Made by a program: the position numbers and the translations under genes. This document shows positions 17,541 to 25,267 of a DNA stretch of 64,000 nucleotides, one piece after another. The DNA comes from Thiodiazotropha sp050305635. Its GTDB lineage: Bacteria; Pseudomonadota; Gammaproteobacteria; Chromatiales; Chromatiaceae. Each line of letters starts with the position of its first letter. Position 1 is the stretch's first letter. Where the stretch lies: positions 1 to 64,000 of the forward strand of contig JBNLFS010000059.1 of the NCBI GenBank assembly GCA_050305635.1, given 5' to 3'. The notes below the pieces were generated by a model that saw only the letters and a list, made by a program, of their open reading frames with translations, did not search any database and was not told where the DNA came from.

Positions 17541-18563
17541 ATGCCAACTTTCACGACGGTTATTCCAGCGTACAATTGCGAAAATTCGATTGCGGAGACT
17601 TTGCGTTCCATAGAGATGCAAACGCGTCAATGCGAGCAAGTGATCGTGGTTGACGATGGTTCAAAAGATAACACCGGTGAGGTGGTGAAGAACAGTTTTC
17701 CATGGGTCGAATATGTGAGAATCGAAAATTCCGGTGTATCTGTCGCGCGTAACACAGGGATTGAGCGGGCAAAAGGAGAATGGATCGCTCTGTGTGACGG
17801 TGATGATATTTGGCATCCAGACAAGCTCAAGGTTATTGAGAACTGCATTATAGATAATCCCAAGTGCAGTTTCTTTTTTCATGATTTCTATCTATTTGGA
17901 AAAGATGTTCCAGAGGATAAGTCCGCGGTATCAGAAGGGGCTAGATCAATATTTCCCTTTTTCAGGGAAACCGGTCTTAAATACAAGGATATGATGCAGG
18001 AAGTTAAAGATTTCAAGCCGGCTACCGGAGAGTTCGAATCAGCAACGCTGTTAATGGGTAACATCTTCCATCGTATGATTCTGGGTAACGTGATCCTACC
18101 GAGTTCTGTGGTGATCAGTTCCAAACTGTTGAACTCACTCGGGGGGTTTGATCCAAGTTTCAGGAAAGCGGAAGAGACTGAGTTTTTCCTCCGCGTTGCC
18201 AAGCATGAGAATCTTGGGTTCGTTTCACTTCCTCTTGCAGGTTATCGAATCGGCAATGGAGGGCTCACTTCCAACCTCCAGGATCTTTTGGAACATGGTA
18301 TGAGAGCGCTGTACAAAAACTGCGTCGACGACCAGGAAATCTATGCAAAGCACAAAGATATTGTCGATTTGGCAATCGCAAGAAGATACGGTCGTATGGC
18401 TTCTGTCAATTTGAGAAACAGGCATAGAACGGATGCATGGCGTAATATCATGCGTGGTCTGCGATTTCGCCTTTTTGAGCCAAATATTTGGAAAATCCTT
18501 ATCGCTTCCATGCTTCCCTATTTTGTGCTTGAGACATTATCAGGTACGGGCAAGCAAAAATGA
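17541..18563 (+). CDS. Glycosyltransferase family 2
   Basis: GT-A fold glycosyltransferase, 340 residues, soluble with a hydrophobic tail. Motifs are FTTVIPAYNCENSIAETLRSI, VIVVDDGSKDNT, ARNTGIERAKGEWIALCDGDD (the DxD metal site) and the later GGFDPSFRKAEETEFFLRVA. The start ATG is preceded by AAGGAG. The C-terminal helix (ILIASMLPYFVLETL) may anchor it at the membrane. It lies between a family 4 and another family 2 glycosyltransferase. Confidence 0.9.
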   Translation: MPTFTTVIPAYNCENSIAETLRSIEMQTRQCEQVIVVDDGSKDNTGEVVKNSFPWVEYVRIENSGVSVARNTGIERAKGEWIALCDGDDIWHPDKLKVIENCIIDNPKCSFFFHDFYLFGKDVPEDKSAVSEGARSIFPFFRETGLKYKDMMQEVKDFKPATGEFESATLLMGNIFHRMILGNVILPSSVVISSKLLNSLGGFDPSFRKAEETEFFLRVAKHENLGFVSLPLAGYRIGNGGLTSNLQDLLEHGMRALYKNCVDDQEIYAKHKDIVDLAIARRYGRMASVNLRNRHRTDAWRNIMRGLRFRLFEPNIWKILIASMLPYFVLETLSGTGKQK

Positions 18564-18636
18564 CACAAAACTCTGCCTCATGGCATAATATACGAACACT
18601 CAAATCAAGCATAAAATCCTTAGATAACAGTTAATT

Positions 18637-19770
18637 ATGCAATCCATCTTCTGGCTTTCCATATTTTTCGTGTTTTACGCCTATTTTGGTTATCCGGTGC
18701 TGCTGTTGATCCTTAACAGGATGAGTCGTGGACTATCCTATCGAACCCGCGCATATCCGCAGAACTTGAGCGTGTCCATGATCATCCCTGTGCATAACGA
18801 GGAGGTCGTAATCGCGCAAAAACTGGATAATTGTACACAACTGGATTTTCACGGCTCGCTACAGTTCGTCATAGTATCGGATGGCTCGACAGATAAGACG
18901 GCGGAAATAATTCGTGATTACAAAAGCTTAAGCAACATTACATTCATTGAACTCTCAGAGCGGAAAGGCAAAGCCAATGCTCTCAATGCCGGTTTGGAGG
19001 CTGCGACGGGTGATATTGTTGTCTTCAATGACGCTTCGATCATGCTCGATCCCCAGGCTGTAACAGAGATTGTTCGGCCGTTTGTCGAGGAGTCCGTCGG
19101 CTGTGTTTCCGGAGAGGACATCATCGAAGGAGGCAGTGGTGAAGGGTTGTACGGACGATATGAGCTTTTCCTCCGACGCCAGGAGTCCTATTCGGGTTCC
19201 ATTGTAGGCGCCAGTGGATCATTGTATGCGCAGCGTCGAGCGATCATTGATCCATTTATAGAGGGCGTTGCGCCCGATTTTTATTCCGTTCTGAATACGA
19301 TAGAGCATGGATATCGCGCCATTTCCATATCAGAGTCGTTTGGCTACATGAAGGCGGCGGAATCACACAAGGACGAGTTCAACCGTAAAGTCAGGACTTT
19401 CATACGGGGTATCACCGCCCTGTTCAAGAAAATCAGACTGATGAATCCATTCAAGTACCCGAGATTTTCGCTCTATCTCGTGTCTCACAAGCTGATCCGC
19501 TGGCTGGTGCCGTTCTTCCTGATTACGATACTCGTCAGTAACATGGGTTTGTTGGATCAGGATTTCTATCTCATCGTGTTAGCCCTTCAACTTATTTTTT
19601 ACGCTGCCGCGGCAATTGGCGCTTCAAGCGAATCAGTCGCCAGTCGCTGGCCCCTGATCAAGATTCCCCTGTTCTTTGTAGCGGTGAACTTGTCGATTCT
19701 CAAGGCCTGGTATAAATATCTGAGCGGCACCCGGCAGGAGATCTGGACACCGACGAAGCGGTCTCAGTAG
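18637..19770 (+). CDS. Membrane glycosyltransferase family 2
   Basis: A 377-residue processive-type glycosyltransferase. One N-terminal membrane helix (FWLSIFFVFYAYFGYPVLLL) is followed by the GT-A domain with SMIIPVHNEEVVI, VIVSDGSTDKTAEII, KANALNAGLEAATGDIVVFND and a variant acceptor motif RRQESYSG where Q/RXXRW is usual. Two or three C-terminal helices follow (LVPFFLITILVSN onward). The layout resembles IcaA/PgaC-like or EPS-chain glycosyltransferases. It is the last gene of the cluster and is followed at once by a copy of the ~130-bp repeat. Confidence 0.88.
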   Translation: MQSIFWLSIFFVFYAYFGYPVLLLILNRMSRGLSYRTRAYPQNLSVSMIIPVHNEEVVIAQKLDNCTQLDFHGSLQFVIVSDGSTDKTAEIIRDYKSLSNITFIELSERKGKANALNAGLEAATGDIVVFNDASIMLDPQAVTEIVRPFVEESVGCVSGEDIIEGGSGEGLYGRYELFLRRQESYSGSIVGASGSLYAQRRAIIDPFIEGVAPDFYSVLNTIEHGYRAISISESFGYMKAAESHKDEFNRKVRTFIRGITALFKKIRLMNPFKYPRFSLYLVSHKLIRWLVPFFLITILVSNMGLLDQDFYLIVLALQLIFYAAAAIGASSESVASRWPLIKIPLFFVAVNLSILKAWYKYLSGTRQEIWTPTKRSQ

Positions 19771-19792
19771 TAGGACGACGACAGCTGGCCCG

Positions 19793-19920
19793 CAGGCTGT
19801 TGAAATGCTACTCAGACGGTACGATCCTGCGTTGAAAACCGCCGCAAAATGCTCATTCACTTCAATAAACTGCGCTTTTCGCCTTGTCACGCACTCATCT
19901 GAGCGAATTTCAACAGCCTG
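19793..19920. repeat. ~130-bp repeat with terminal inverted repeats, copy 1
   Basis: The element begins CAGGCTGTTGAAAT and ends with its exact complement ATTTCAACAGCCTG. The interior carries ACGATCCTGCGTTGAAA and TTCGCCTTGTCAC. Two further copies lie at 29581-29717 (opposite orientation, diverged) and 58274-58411. The size, terminal inverted repeats and intergenic location suggest a MITE or REP-like non-autonomous element. Confidence 0.85.
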
Positions 19921-19986
19921 TTAGTGTAGGGTAAGACGCTAGAGTGGCATCGACAACATCGTTTTCTCGATATCAGGTGATTTTTT

Positions 19987-20829
19987 ATGAAATTCATTGG
20001 AGCTCATGTAAGTGCTTCCGGTGGGGTGCACAACGCGCCTCTGAATGCGCAGGCTATTGGTGCAAAGGCGTTTGCCCTGTTCACCAAGAATCAGCGCCAA
20101 TGGCACGCCAAGCCGCTCACGCCAGATGGCATAGAGCAATTCCGGATCAATCGGGAGCTTGCGGGCATCCGTGCAGAACATGTGTTGCCGCATGACAGCT
20201 ATCTGATCAATCTCGGGCATCCTGAGGCCGACGCACTGGAAAAATCCCGTGAGGCCTTTCTCGATGAAATGCGTCGATGTGAACAACTGGGCCTGAGTCT
20301 GCTGAACTTTCATCCGGGTGCGACTCTGCGAAAGATTGGTGAAACCACCTGCTTGCAGCGGATTTCCGAGTCGATCAATCGGGTTTTGGATGCCACCCGG
20401 GGCGTTACCGCAGTGATCGAGAACACCGCCGGTCAGGGGAGTACCCTGGGTTACCGCTTCGAGCAGCTTGCCGAGATCATAGCGGGCGTTGAAGATAAAC
20501 AGAGAGTGGGTGTGTGTCTCGATACTTGCCATACCTTCGTGGCTGGTTATGATTTGCGTACATCCGAAGCTTGTGAGAGGACATTTGCGGAATTTGAGAA
20601 AATCGTAGGATTTAAGTTCCTTCGTGGCATGCATCTCAATGACAGTAAACCGGATCTGGGTTCCCGGGTTGACCGGCATCAGAGCCTGGGCGATGGAAAA
20701 CTGGGTTGGGATGTGTTTCGATACATTATGAACGATCCGCGCTTCGACGATATTCCCATGGTTCTTGAAACCATCGATGAGGGGCGATGGGCAGAGGAGA
20801 TCGCTCGCCTCTACGCATTTACCCGATGA
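19987..20829 (+). CDS. nfo: Endonuclease IV
   Basis: AP endonuclease of base-excision repair that cuts 5' to abasic sites. The 280-residue TIM-barrel protein shows MKFIGAHVSASGGVHNAPLN, NFHPGATLRKIGE, AVIENTAGQGSTLGYRF, VCLDTCHTFVAGYDL, MHLNDSKPDLGSRVDRHQ and a final PMVLETIDEGRWAEEI. These carry the His/Glu/Asp ligands of the trinuclear zinc site. It starts 66 bases after the repeat and marks the return to ordinary GC-rich chromosome after the EPS cluster. Confidence 0.96.
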   Translation: MKFIGAHVSASGGVHNAPLNAQAIGAKAFALFTKNQRQWHAKPLTPDGIEQFRINRELAGIRAEHVLPHDSYLINLGHPEADALEKSREAFLDEMRRCEQLGLSLLNFHPGATLRKIGETTCLQRISESINRVLDATRGVTAVIENTAGQGSTLGYRFEQLAEIIAGVEDKQRVGVCLDTCHTFVAGYDLRTSEACERTFAEFEKIVGFKFLRGMHLNDSKPDLGSRVDRHQSLGDGKLGWDVFRYIMNDPRFDDIPMVLETIDEGRWAEEIARLYAFTR

Positions 20830-21038
20830 TTTGATGTGGGTGGACGCGAAACAGGTTTTCGCCGTCGATCGCTATGTTCCATGGTCGACGGGTGAAATTC
20901 ATTCAGACATCAGTGTGCCCCGGCAAGCCGTGACGCAAAGGCTGTTTATTGGAGTAAATGAGCCGTTGCGGGTTGAGGTCGGATCACTCGGTCTGTGAAG
21001 CCGAATAAACAGTCATTACATAACAGGGAAGTGAACCT

Positions 21039-21854
21039 ATGTCTCTATTGGACGATCTGAAAAAGCAAGCAGAAAATCTCCAAAACAAGGATCGTGAAAC
21101 ACTCGAAATGGCTCGACTCGAAGCCCTCTATCAATCGCGTTTCAAGGATCCGATGCAGCAGCTTTTGCGCTACCTTTCGGAGTTGACGGAACAGCTCAAG
21201 ATTCTCGACTACGATGTGCGTCGCGATGTGGTGCTGCCGGGTATTGGCAGGGTAGGGGAACTGCGGCAGGCTGACTACACGGTCAATGTGGACAGTTCCG
21301 ATAATCCTAGGCTGATCCGTTTACGCTTCAACTGTAAGTCCGAGCAGGAGCGCGAATACGCGGTCACGCCGAAACCTAAAGCGGATGAAACCCGCCAGTT
21401 TCTCGATGCCCAGGCCATGCGTTATACCGAATGGCCGATTCGCAACCATGATCAGCGCATTATCGGGCTGAATTTCCAGCTTGCCGTGGTGATTAAAGTC
21501 GATTTCGTGTTTCAGGTTGATCTGGAAGTAAAATCGATCAGGATGTTCATCAGTAATTTCAATGATTTCAAAACGGAAAAAAGTTTACTGGTTCCGGAGC
21601 GGGTGAATGAGTTGTGGCTGGATAATCTTGGCAACTATCTACTCAGGAAAAGGGCTGACCTCTACGACCTGGACATGGATGATGCATTGCGCCACTCGTT
21701 GCGGGTAAGACTGGCCGAGGATGAACATCAACGGCAGTTGGAACTACAACAGGCATTACAACGGGAACAGGTGGAAATTCAGCAGGAAGCCGCTTCCGGA
21801 TTTATGGGGCGGATCAAGTCTCTAACGGAAAAACGGGGTAAAAAATCCGTCTGA
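21039..21854 (+). CDS. Conserved-looking protein of unknown function
   Basis: A 271-residue soluble protein that I do not recognise. It starts with a charged helix (LLDDLKKQAENLQNKDRE), has a mixed alpha/beta centre (YTVNVDSSDNPRLIRLRF and VIKVDFVFQVDLEVKSIRMF) and ends in a strongly helical, Gln/Glu-rich coiled coil (HQRQLELQQALQREQVEIQQ) with a basic tail. No signal peptide or membrane segment is seen. Coding bias is good. The region just before it shows CTGTTTATT mirrored by AATAAACAG (about 20940-21013). The stop codon overlaps a hairpin at 21851-21880. Confidence 0.7.
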   Translation: MSLLDDLKKQAENLQNKDRETLEMARLEALYQSRFKDPMQQLLRYLSELTEQLKILDYDVRRDVVLPGIGRVGELRQADYTVNVDSSDNPRLIRLRFNCKSEQEREYAVTPKPKADETRQFLDAQAMRYTEWPIRNHDQRIIGLNFQLAVVIKVDFVFQVDLEVKSIRMFISNFNDFKTEKSLLVPERVNELWLDNLGNYLLRKRADLYDLDMDDALRHSLRVRLAEDEHQRQLELQQALQREQVEIQQEAASGFMGRIKSLTEKRGKKSV

Positions 21855-21880
21855 CAACCCCCCGGGGGTTTGCTTGTCAG
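21851..21880 (+). terminator. Hairpin overlapping the stop codon, weak terminator candidate
   Basis: CTGACAA at 21851-21857 pairs with TTGTCAG at 21874-21880, with an inner C5/G5 block. There is no U-run after it, so Rho-independent termination is doubtful. It separates the unknown gene from the histidine kinase by 28 bases. Confidence 0.35.
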
Positions 21881-21908
21881 AGGTTCGGATTTCACTTAAT
21901 CTGACGGC

Positions 21909-24071
21909 ATGACCAACCGCATCGGCTCAGCTCGCAAGTACCTGATCATCAGTCTGTTTTTGGGCCAGTTCTGGCTGATTGGCGTGGCTTATGCCGATCT
22001 GGTCAGGATCGGGGTGCTGAGTCATCGCGGTGAACAGGCTACCCACCGGATGTGGGTGCCCACCGCCGAGTACCTTGATGCCAGTATCCCAGGCTACCAT
22101 TTCGTGATTCGTCCGCTGACCTTCGATGAAGTGGATCAGGCCGTCGAGGCGGGTAAGGTCGACTTTGTCCTGGTCAACCCGGGTATCTACGTCAACCTGG
22201 AAGTAAAGTACCGGGTGTCCCGGATCGCTACCTTGTACAACCGGCGACACAATGTACCGTATAAAATATTCGGAGGAGTGATTTTTACCCGTAAGGATCA
22301 CGCGGCGATCAATACCATAGAGGATCTGCGCGGGCATACCATGATGGCAGTCTATCCCACCTCTCTGGGCGGGTTTCAGATGGCTATGCGGCAAATGGTT
22401 GAGTATGGCATCGATCCGTACAAAGACCTCCAGGAGCTGCGATTTGGTGGGATTCATGATCGTGTGGTCATGTCGGTACTTAATGGTGAGGTCGATTTCG
22501 GTACCGTAAGGACCGATATCCTCGAACGGATGGCCACGGCGGGCACGATCAATCTGGATGATTTCCGCATCATCAACCCGCAACATCTTGCGGAATTTCC
22601 CTTTGCCCTGAGTACCCGGCTCTACCCCGAATGGCCCTTCAGCAAGGTGGCGCACACCGATGATGGGCTCGCGCAGCAGGTGGCCGTGGCGCTATTGAAG
22701 ATGCCGAGGGATCATCCTGCCGCGCTGGCCGGGGCCTATGCCGGGTGGACCATCCCCCTGGACTACCAGCCGGTGCATGACCTGTTCAAGGAATTGAAAC
22801 TGCCGCCTTATCAGAACCTGGGAAAATTCACCCTGGTGGACGCGGTCAACCGCTACCGTTACTGGTTGATGGGGGGCATCTGGGTGCTGCTGTTCATGGT
22901 CGTGATGACCATTTGGGTAATGCGCCTGAACAAAGAATTGCACAAGGCCAAGAGCCGTTTGGAACTGCAGCACGAGTTGATCATCGATTCCGTGGCGGAC
23001 GGAATTTACGGTGTTGATCTATTAGGCCGATCGACCTTTTTCAACAAGGCGGCGGAACAGATCACCGGTTGGGATGCACATGATGTGATCGGCAAGAACC
23101 AGCATGAAATCCTGCATCACTCCTATGAAGACGGTTCGCCCCATCGTGCCGAGGAGTGTCCGGTCTACCGGACCTTTTGTGACAATCAGACCCGATATAT
23201 CTCCGATGATGTCTTCTGGCGCAAGGATGGCACCAGTTTTTCCGTTGAGTACAGCAGCACTCCGATCCGCGATGAAGGGGGAAAAACCCAGGGCAGCGTG
23301 GTGGTGTTCCGTGACACGACCCAGCGTAAGAAGAGCGAGGAGGAGGCGCGCCAGCATCAGATCGAGTTGGCACGGGTGAGCCGGCTCAGCACCCTCGGCG
23401 AAATGGCTTCCGGCATCGCCCACGAGTTGAATCAACCTCTCACCGCCATCTCCACCAATGCCCAGGCGAGCATCCGCATTCTCGAATCGGACAGTTCCAA
23501 TACCGGGGTCTGCGTGGACGTCATGGAGCGAATCGCGGACCAAGCGGACCGGGCAGGGGAGATCATCCGTCAGCTCAGACGTCTGGCCCGCAAAGAGCCC
23601 CTGGAGAGCAGTGCGGTTCAAATCAGTGATCTGGTCAATGCCGTGGCGGTGCTGATCCGACCCGATCTGCGCCGCGCCAATGTACGACTCGAACTGGATC
23701 TGGATGCCACGCTCCAGCCGATCCTTGTGCAACCGATTCAGATCGAGCAGGTGATTCTGAATCTGGCGCGTAACGCGATCGACGCTCTCGCGGATATGCC
23801 ATCCGGGGAACGGGTGCTTACCATCGCCACAGACCAACCAGAACGAAACATCATCCGGGTACGGGTCCGGGACAATGGTCCCGGCATCGATGTCAGTGTG
23901 GCATCCACCTTGTTCGATCCGTTTGTCACCAGCAAGGCGGATGGCATGGGGTTGGGGCTCTCCATCAGTCACGGGATCATCGAGGCCCACGGTGGTAGAC
24001 TGTTATGCAATCCCGAGTATCAGGACGGGGCGGAATTCATCTTTTATCTACCCATCGGAGACGCAGGTTAA
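21909..24071 (+). CDS. PhnD-domain sensor histidine kinase (TtrS-like)
   Basis: Hybrid sensor of 720 residues. A signal peptide or first helix (residues ~8-29) leads into a periplasmic PhnD-type binding domain (residues ~30-310: RIGVLSHRGEQATHRMWVPT, DFVLVNPGIYVNLE, YPTSLGGFQMAMRQM). A membrane helix (~318-338) is followed by a PAS domain (ELQHELIIDSVADGIYGVDL to VVVFRDTTQRKKSEEE). HisKA has the phospho-acceptor His505 in GIAHELNQPLTAIS, and HATPase_c has NLARNAIDAL, DNGPGID and GMGLGLSISHG. This is the architecture of TtrS, the tetrathionate sensor. Its stop overlaps the start of a FixJ/TtrR-like regulator by one base, and soxB follows, so sensing of a sulfur oxyanion is a reasonable inference. 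Confidence 0.9.
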   Translation: MTNRIGSARKYLIISLFLGQFWLIGVAYADLVRIGVLSHRGEQATHRMWVPTAEYLDASIPGYHFVIRPLTFDEVDQAVEAGKVDFVLVNPGIYVNLEVKYRVSRIATLYNRRHNVPYKIFGGVIFTRKDHAAINTIEDLRGHTMMAVYPTSLGGFQMAMRQMVEYGIDPYKDLQELRFGGIHDRVVMSVLNGEVDFGTVRTDILERMATAGTINLDDFRIINPQHLAEFPFALSTRLYPEWPFSKVAHTDDGLAQQVAVALLKMPRDHPAALAGAYAGWTIPLDYQPVHDLFKELKLPPYQNLGKFTLVDAVNRYRYWLMGGIWVLLFMVVMTIWVMRLNKELHKAKSRLELQHELIIDSVADGIYGVDLLGRSTFFNKAAEQITGWDAHDVIGKNQHEILHHSYEDGSPHRAEECPVYRTFCDNQTRYISDDVFWRKDGTSFSVEYSSTPIRDEGGKTQGSVVVFRDTTQRKKSEEEARQHQIELARVSRLSTLGEMASGIAHELNQPLTAISTNAQASIRILESDSSNTGVCVDVMERIADQADRAGEIIRQLRRLARKEPLESSAVQISDLVNAVAVLIRPDLRRANVRLELDLDATLQPILVQPIQIEQVILNLARNAIDALADMPSGERVLTIATDQPERNIIRVRVRDNGPGIDVSVASTLFDPFVTSKADGMGLGLSISHGIIEAHGGRLLCNPEYQDGAEFIFYLPIGDAG

Positions 24072-24685
24072 TGGATCAGATAAAACCTACCGTATATGTC
24101 GTGGATGACGATGCCGAGGTGCGCAACGCCTTGAAGCTGTTGTTTGAATCGGTTGGCCTGCCGGTGATCTGTTATGCCTCTTCATTGGAGTATCTCGAAC
24201 AGTTCAATGCGGCAATGCCGGGCTGTCTGGTCGTGGACATCCGCATGCCGGGGATGAGCGGCTTGGATATGCAGGAAAAACTCGCAGAGTATCCGATGCA
24301 CCCTCCGGTCATCATCATTACGGGGCATGGGGATGTGCCAATGGCGGTGCGCGCGGTGCAGGCCGGGGCGGTCGACTTTATCGAAAAACCGTTTCGTGAC
24401 CAGATTCTGCTCGACAGTGTACATCGCGCCATCGAGATGGATGCGAAGAAGCGGGGCGAGGCCTCCCGCCTGTCGGAGATCCGTGAGCATCTCAGTCAGT
24501 TGACACCCCGGGAACGGGAGGTGCTCGATCTGGTAATCAGCGGGATGCGCAACAAAAACATCTCGGAACAGCTGGGTATCACACTTTCCACTGTCGAGGC
24601 TCACCGTTCCCGGGTCATGGAGAAGATGCAGGCGGACTCGCTCTCCCACCTGATGCGCATGATGCTGAGTCTGGAGGATTATTAA
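24071..24685 (+). CDS. FixJ/TtrR-like response regulator
   Basis: A 204-residue two-domain regulator. The receiver domain has YVVDDDAEVR, the phospho-acceptor Asp56 in CLVVDIRMPGMSG, the Thr switch in VIIITGHGD and the Lys in FIEKPF. The LuxR-type helix-turn-helix is LTPREREVLDLVISGMRNKNI to TLSTVEAHRSRVMEKM. The ATG at 24071 overlaps the kinase stop (TAATG), which fixes the start and implies translational coupling. It ends before a strong terminator, so soxB is transcribed separately and is the nearest candidate target. Confidence 0.93.
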   Translation: MDQIKPTVYVVDDDAEVRNALKLLFESVGLPVICYASSLEYLEQFNAAMPGCLVVDIRMPGMSGLDMQEKLAEYPMHPPVIIITGHGDVPMAVRAVQAGAVDFIEKPFRDQILLDSVHRAIEMDAKKRGEASRLSEIREHLSQLTPREREVLDLVISGMRNKNISEQLGITLSTVEAHRSRVMEKMQADSLSHLMRMMLSLEDY

Positions 24686-24710
24686 CCCGGCGACTCAGTA
24701 TGTCGCCTTC

Positions 24711-24754
24711 AGGCGAAGTGTGTCTGCCGGCAGGCACACTTCGGCCTGTCTTTT
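24711..24754 (+). terminator. Rho-independent terminator after the two-component pair
   Basis: A long stem (CGAAGTGTGTCTG against CAGGCACACTTCG, one G-U pair, CCGG loop) is extended by outer pairs and followed by GTCTTTT at 24748-24754. It lies 26 bases after the regulator stop. Confidence 0.85.
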
Positions 24755-25267
24755 AGAATCATATTGTTAGGGGCTTCAAGCATACCCTTGCTCGGTGTCG
24801 CGGCTCTTGGCAAGGGAACAACCTTTGCCTGCTATCCGCTCATCGAAGTCGGGTCCCCACCGATATTGTGGAAAACCACTAGGGCCAGTCACGGTTGCCC
24901 GGATTTTATCCGGTCATCGAGTTCTGGATAATGTCACACCGACAGCGTAGGGTATCCTGGCGAAGCGTAAGCTCCACGGGTGCTTCAGAAAAATACCAAA
25001 ACCACCCTTCGCAAGCAGCATGAACAAGCCGAAAGACACACGGTTGGTTGGCAGCAGCAGTGAATCCATGACCGGTCAGCTGACAGGGCATGGCGGGCTG
25101 ATGAGGTTTGCCCGAACGTAGGCAGTATCCCGTGTAACCGGTTCACAAGGCGTCAGCAAGAGCGTCCGGACCGGTTCATCCGTACGGGGGCTGTGTTGCG
25201 GGCAAATCCTCAGGGTTCGACCGCGACTGGCCCCGTATCCCTGAACAAACTGGAGGATGAGAAGAGC
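24755..25267. other. Upstream region of soxB
   Basis: About 510 bases without a convincing gene. A short frame at 25020-25121 has no ribosome site. The region should carry the soxB promoter and any site for the neighbouring FixJ/TtrR-like regulator. Visible elements are AACCGGTT-like half sites (ACCGGTT at 25137 and 25171), but no operator can be named. Confidence 0.4.

Noticed and set aside
20834..20998. 54-codon frame after nfo
   Set aside because: No ribosome site, no recognisable protein sequence, and it runs into an inverted repeat (CTGTTTATT/AATAAACAG).
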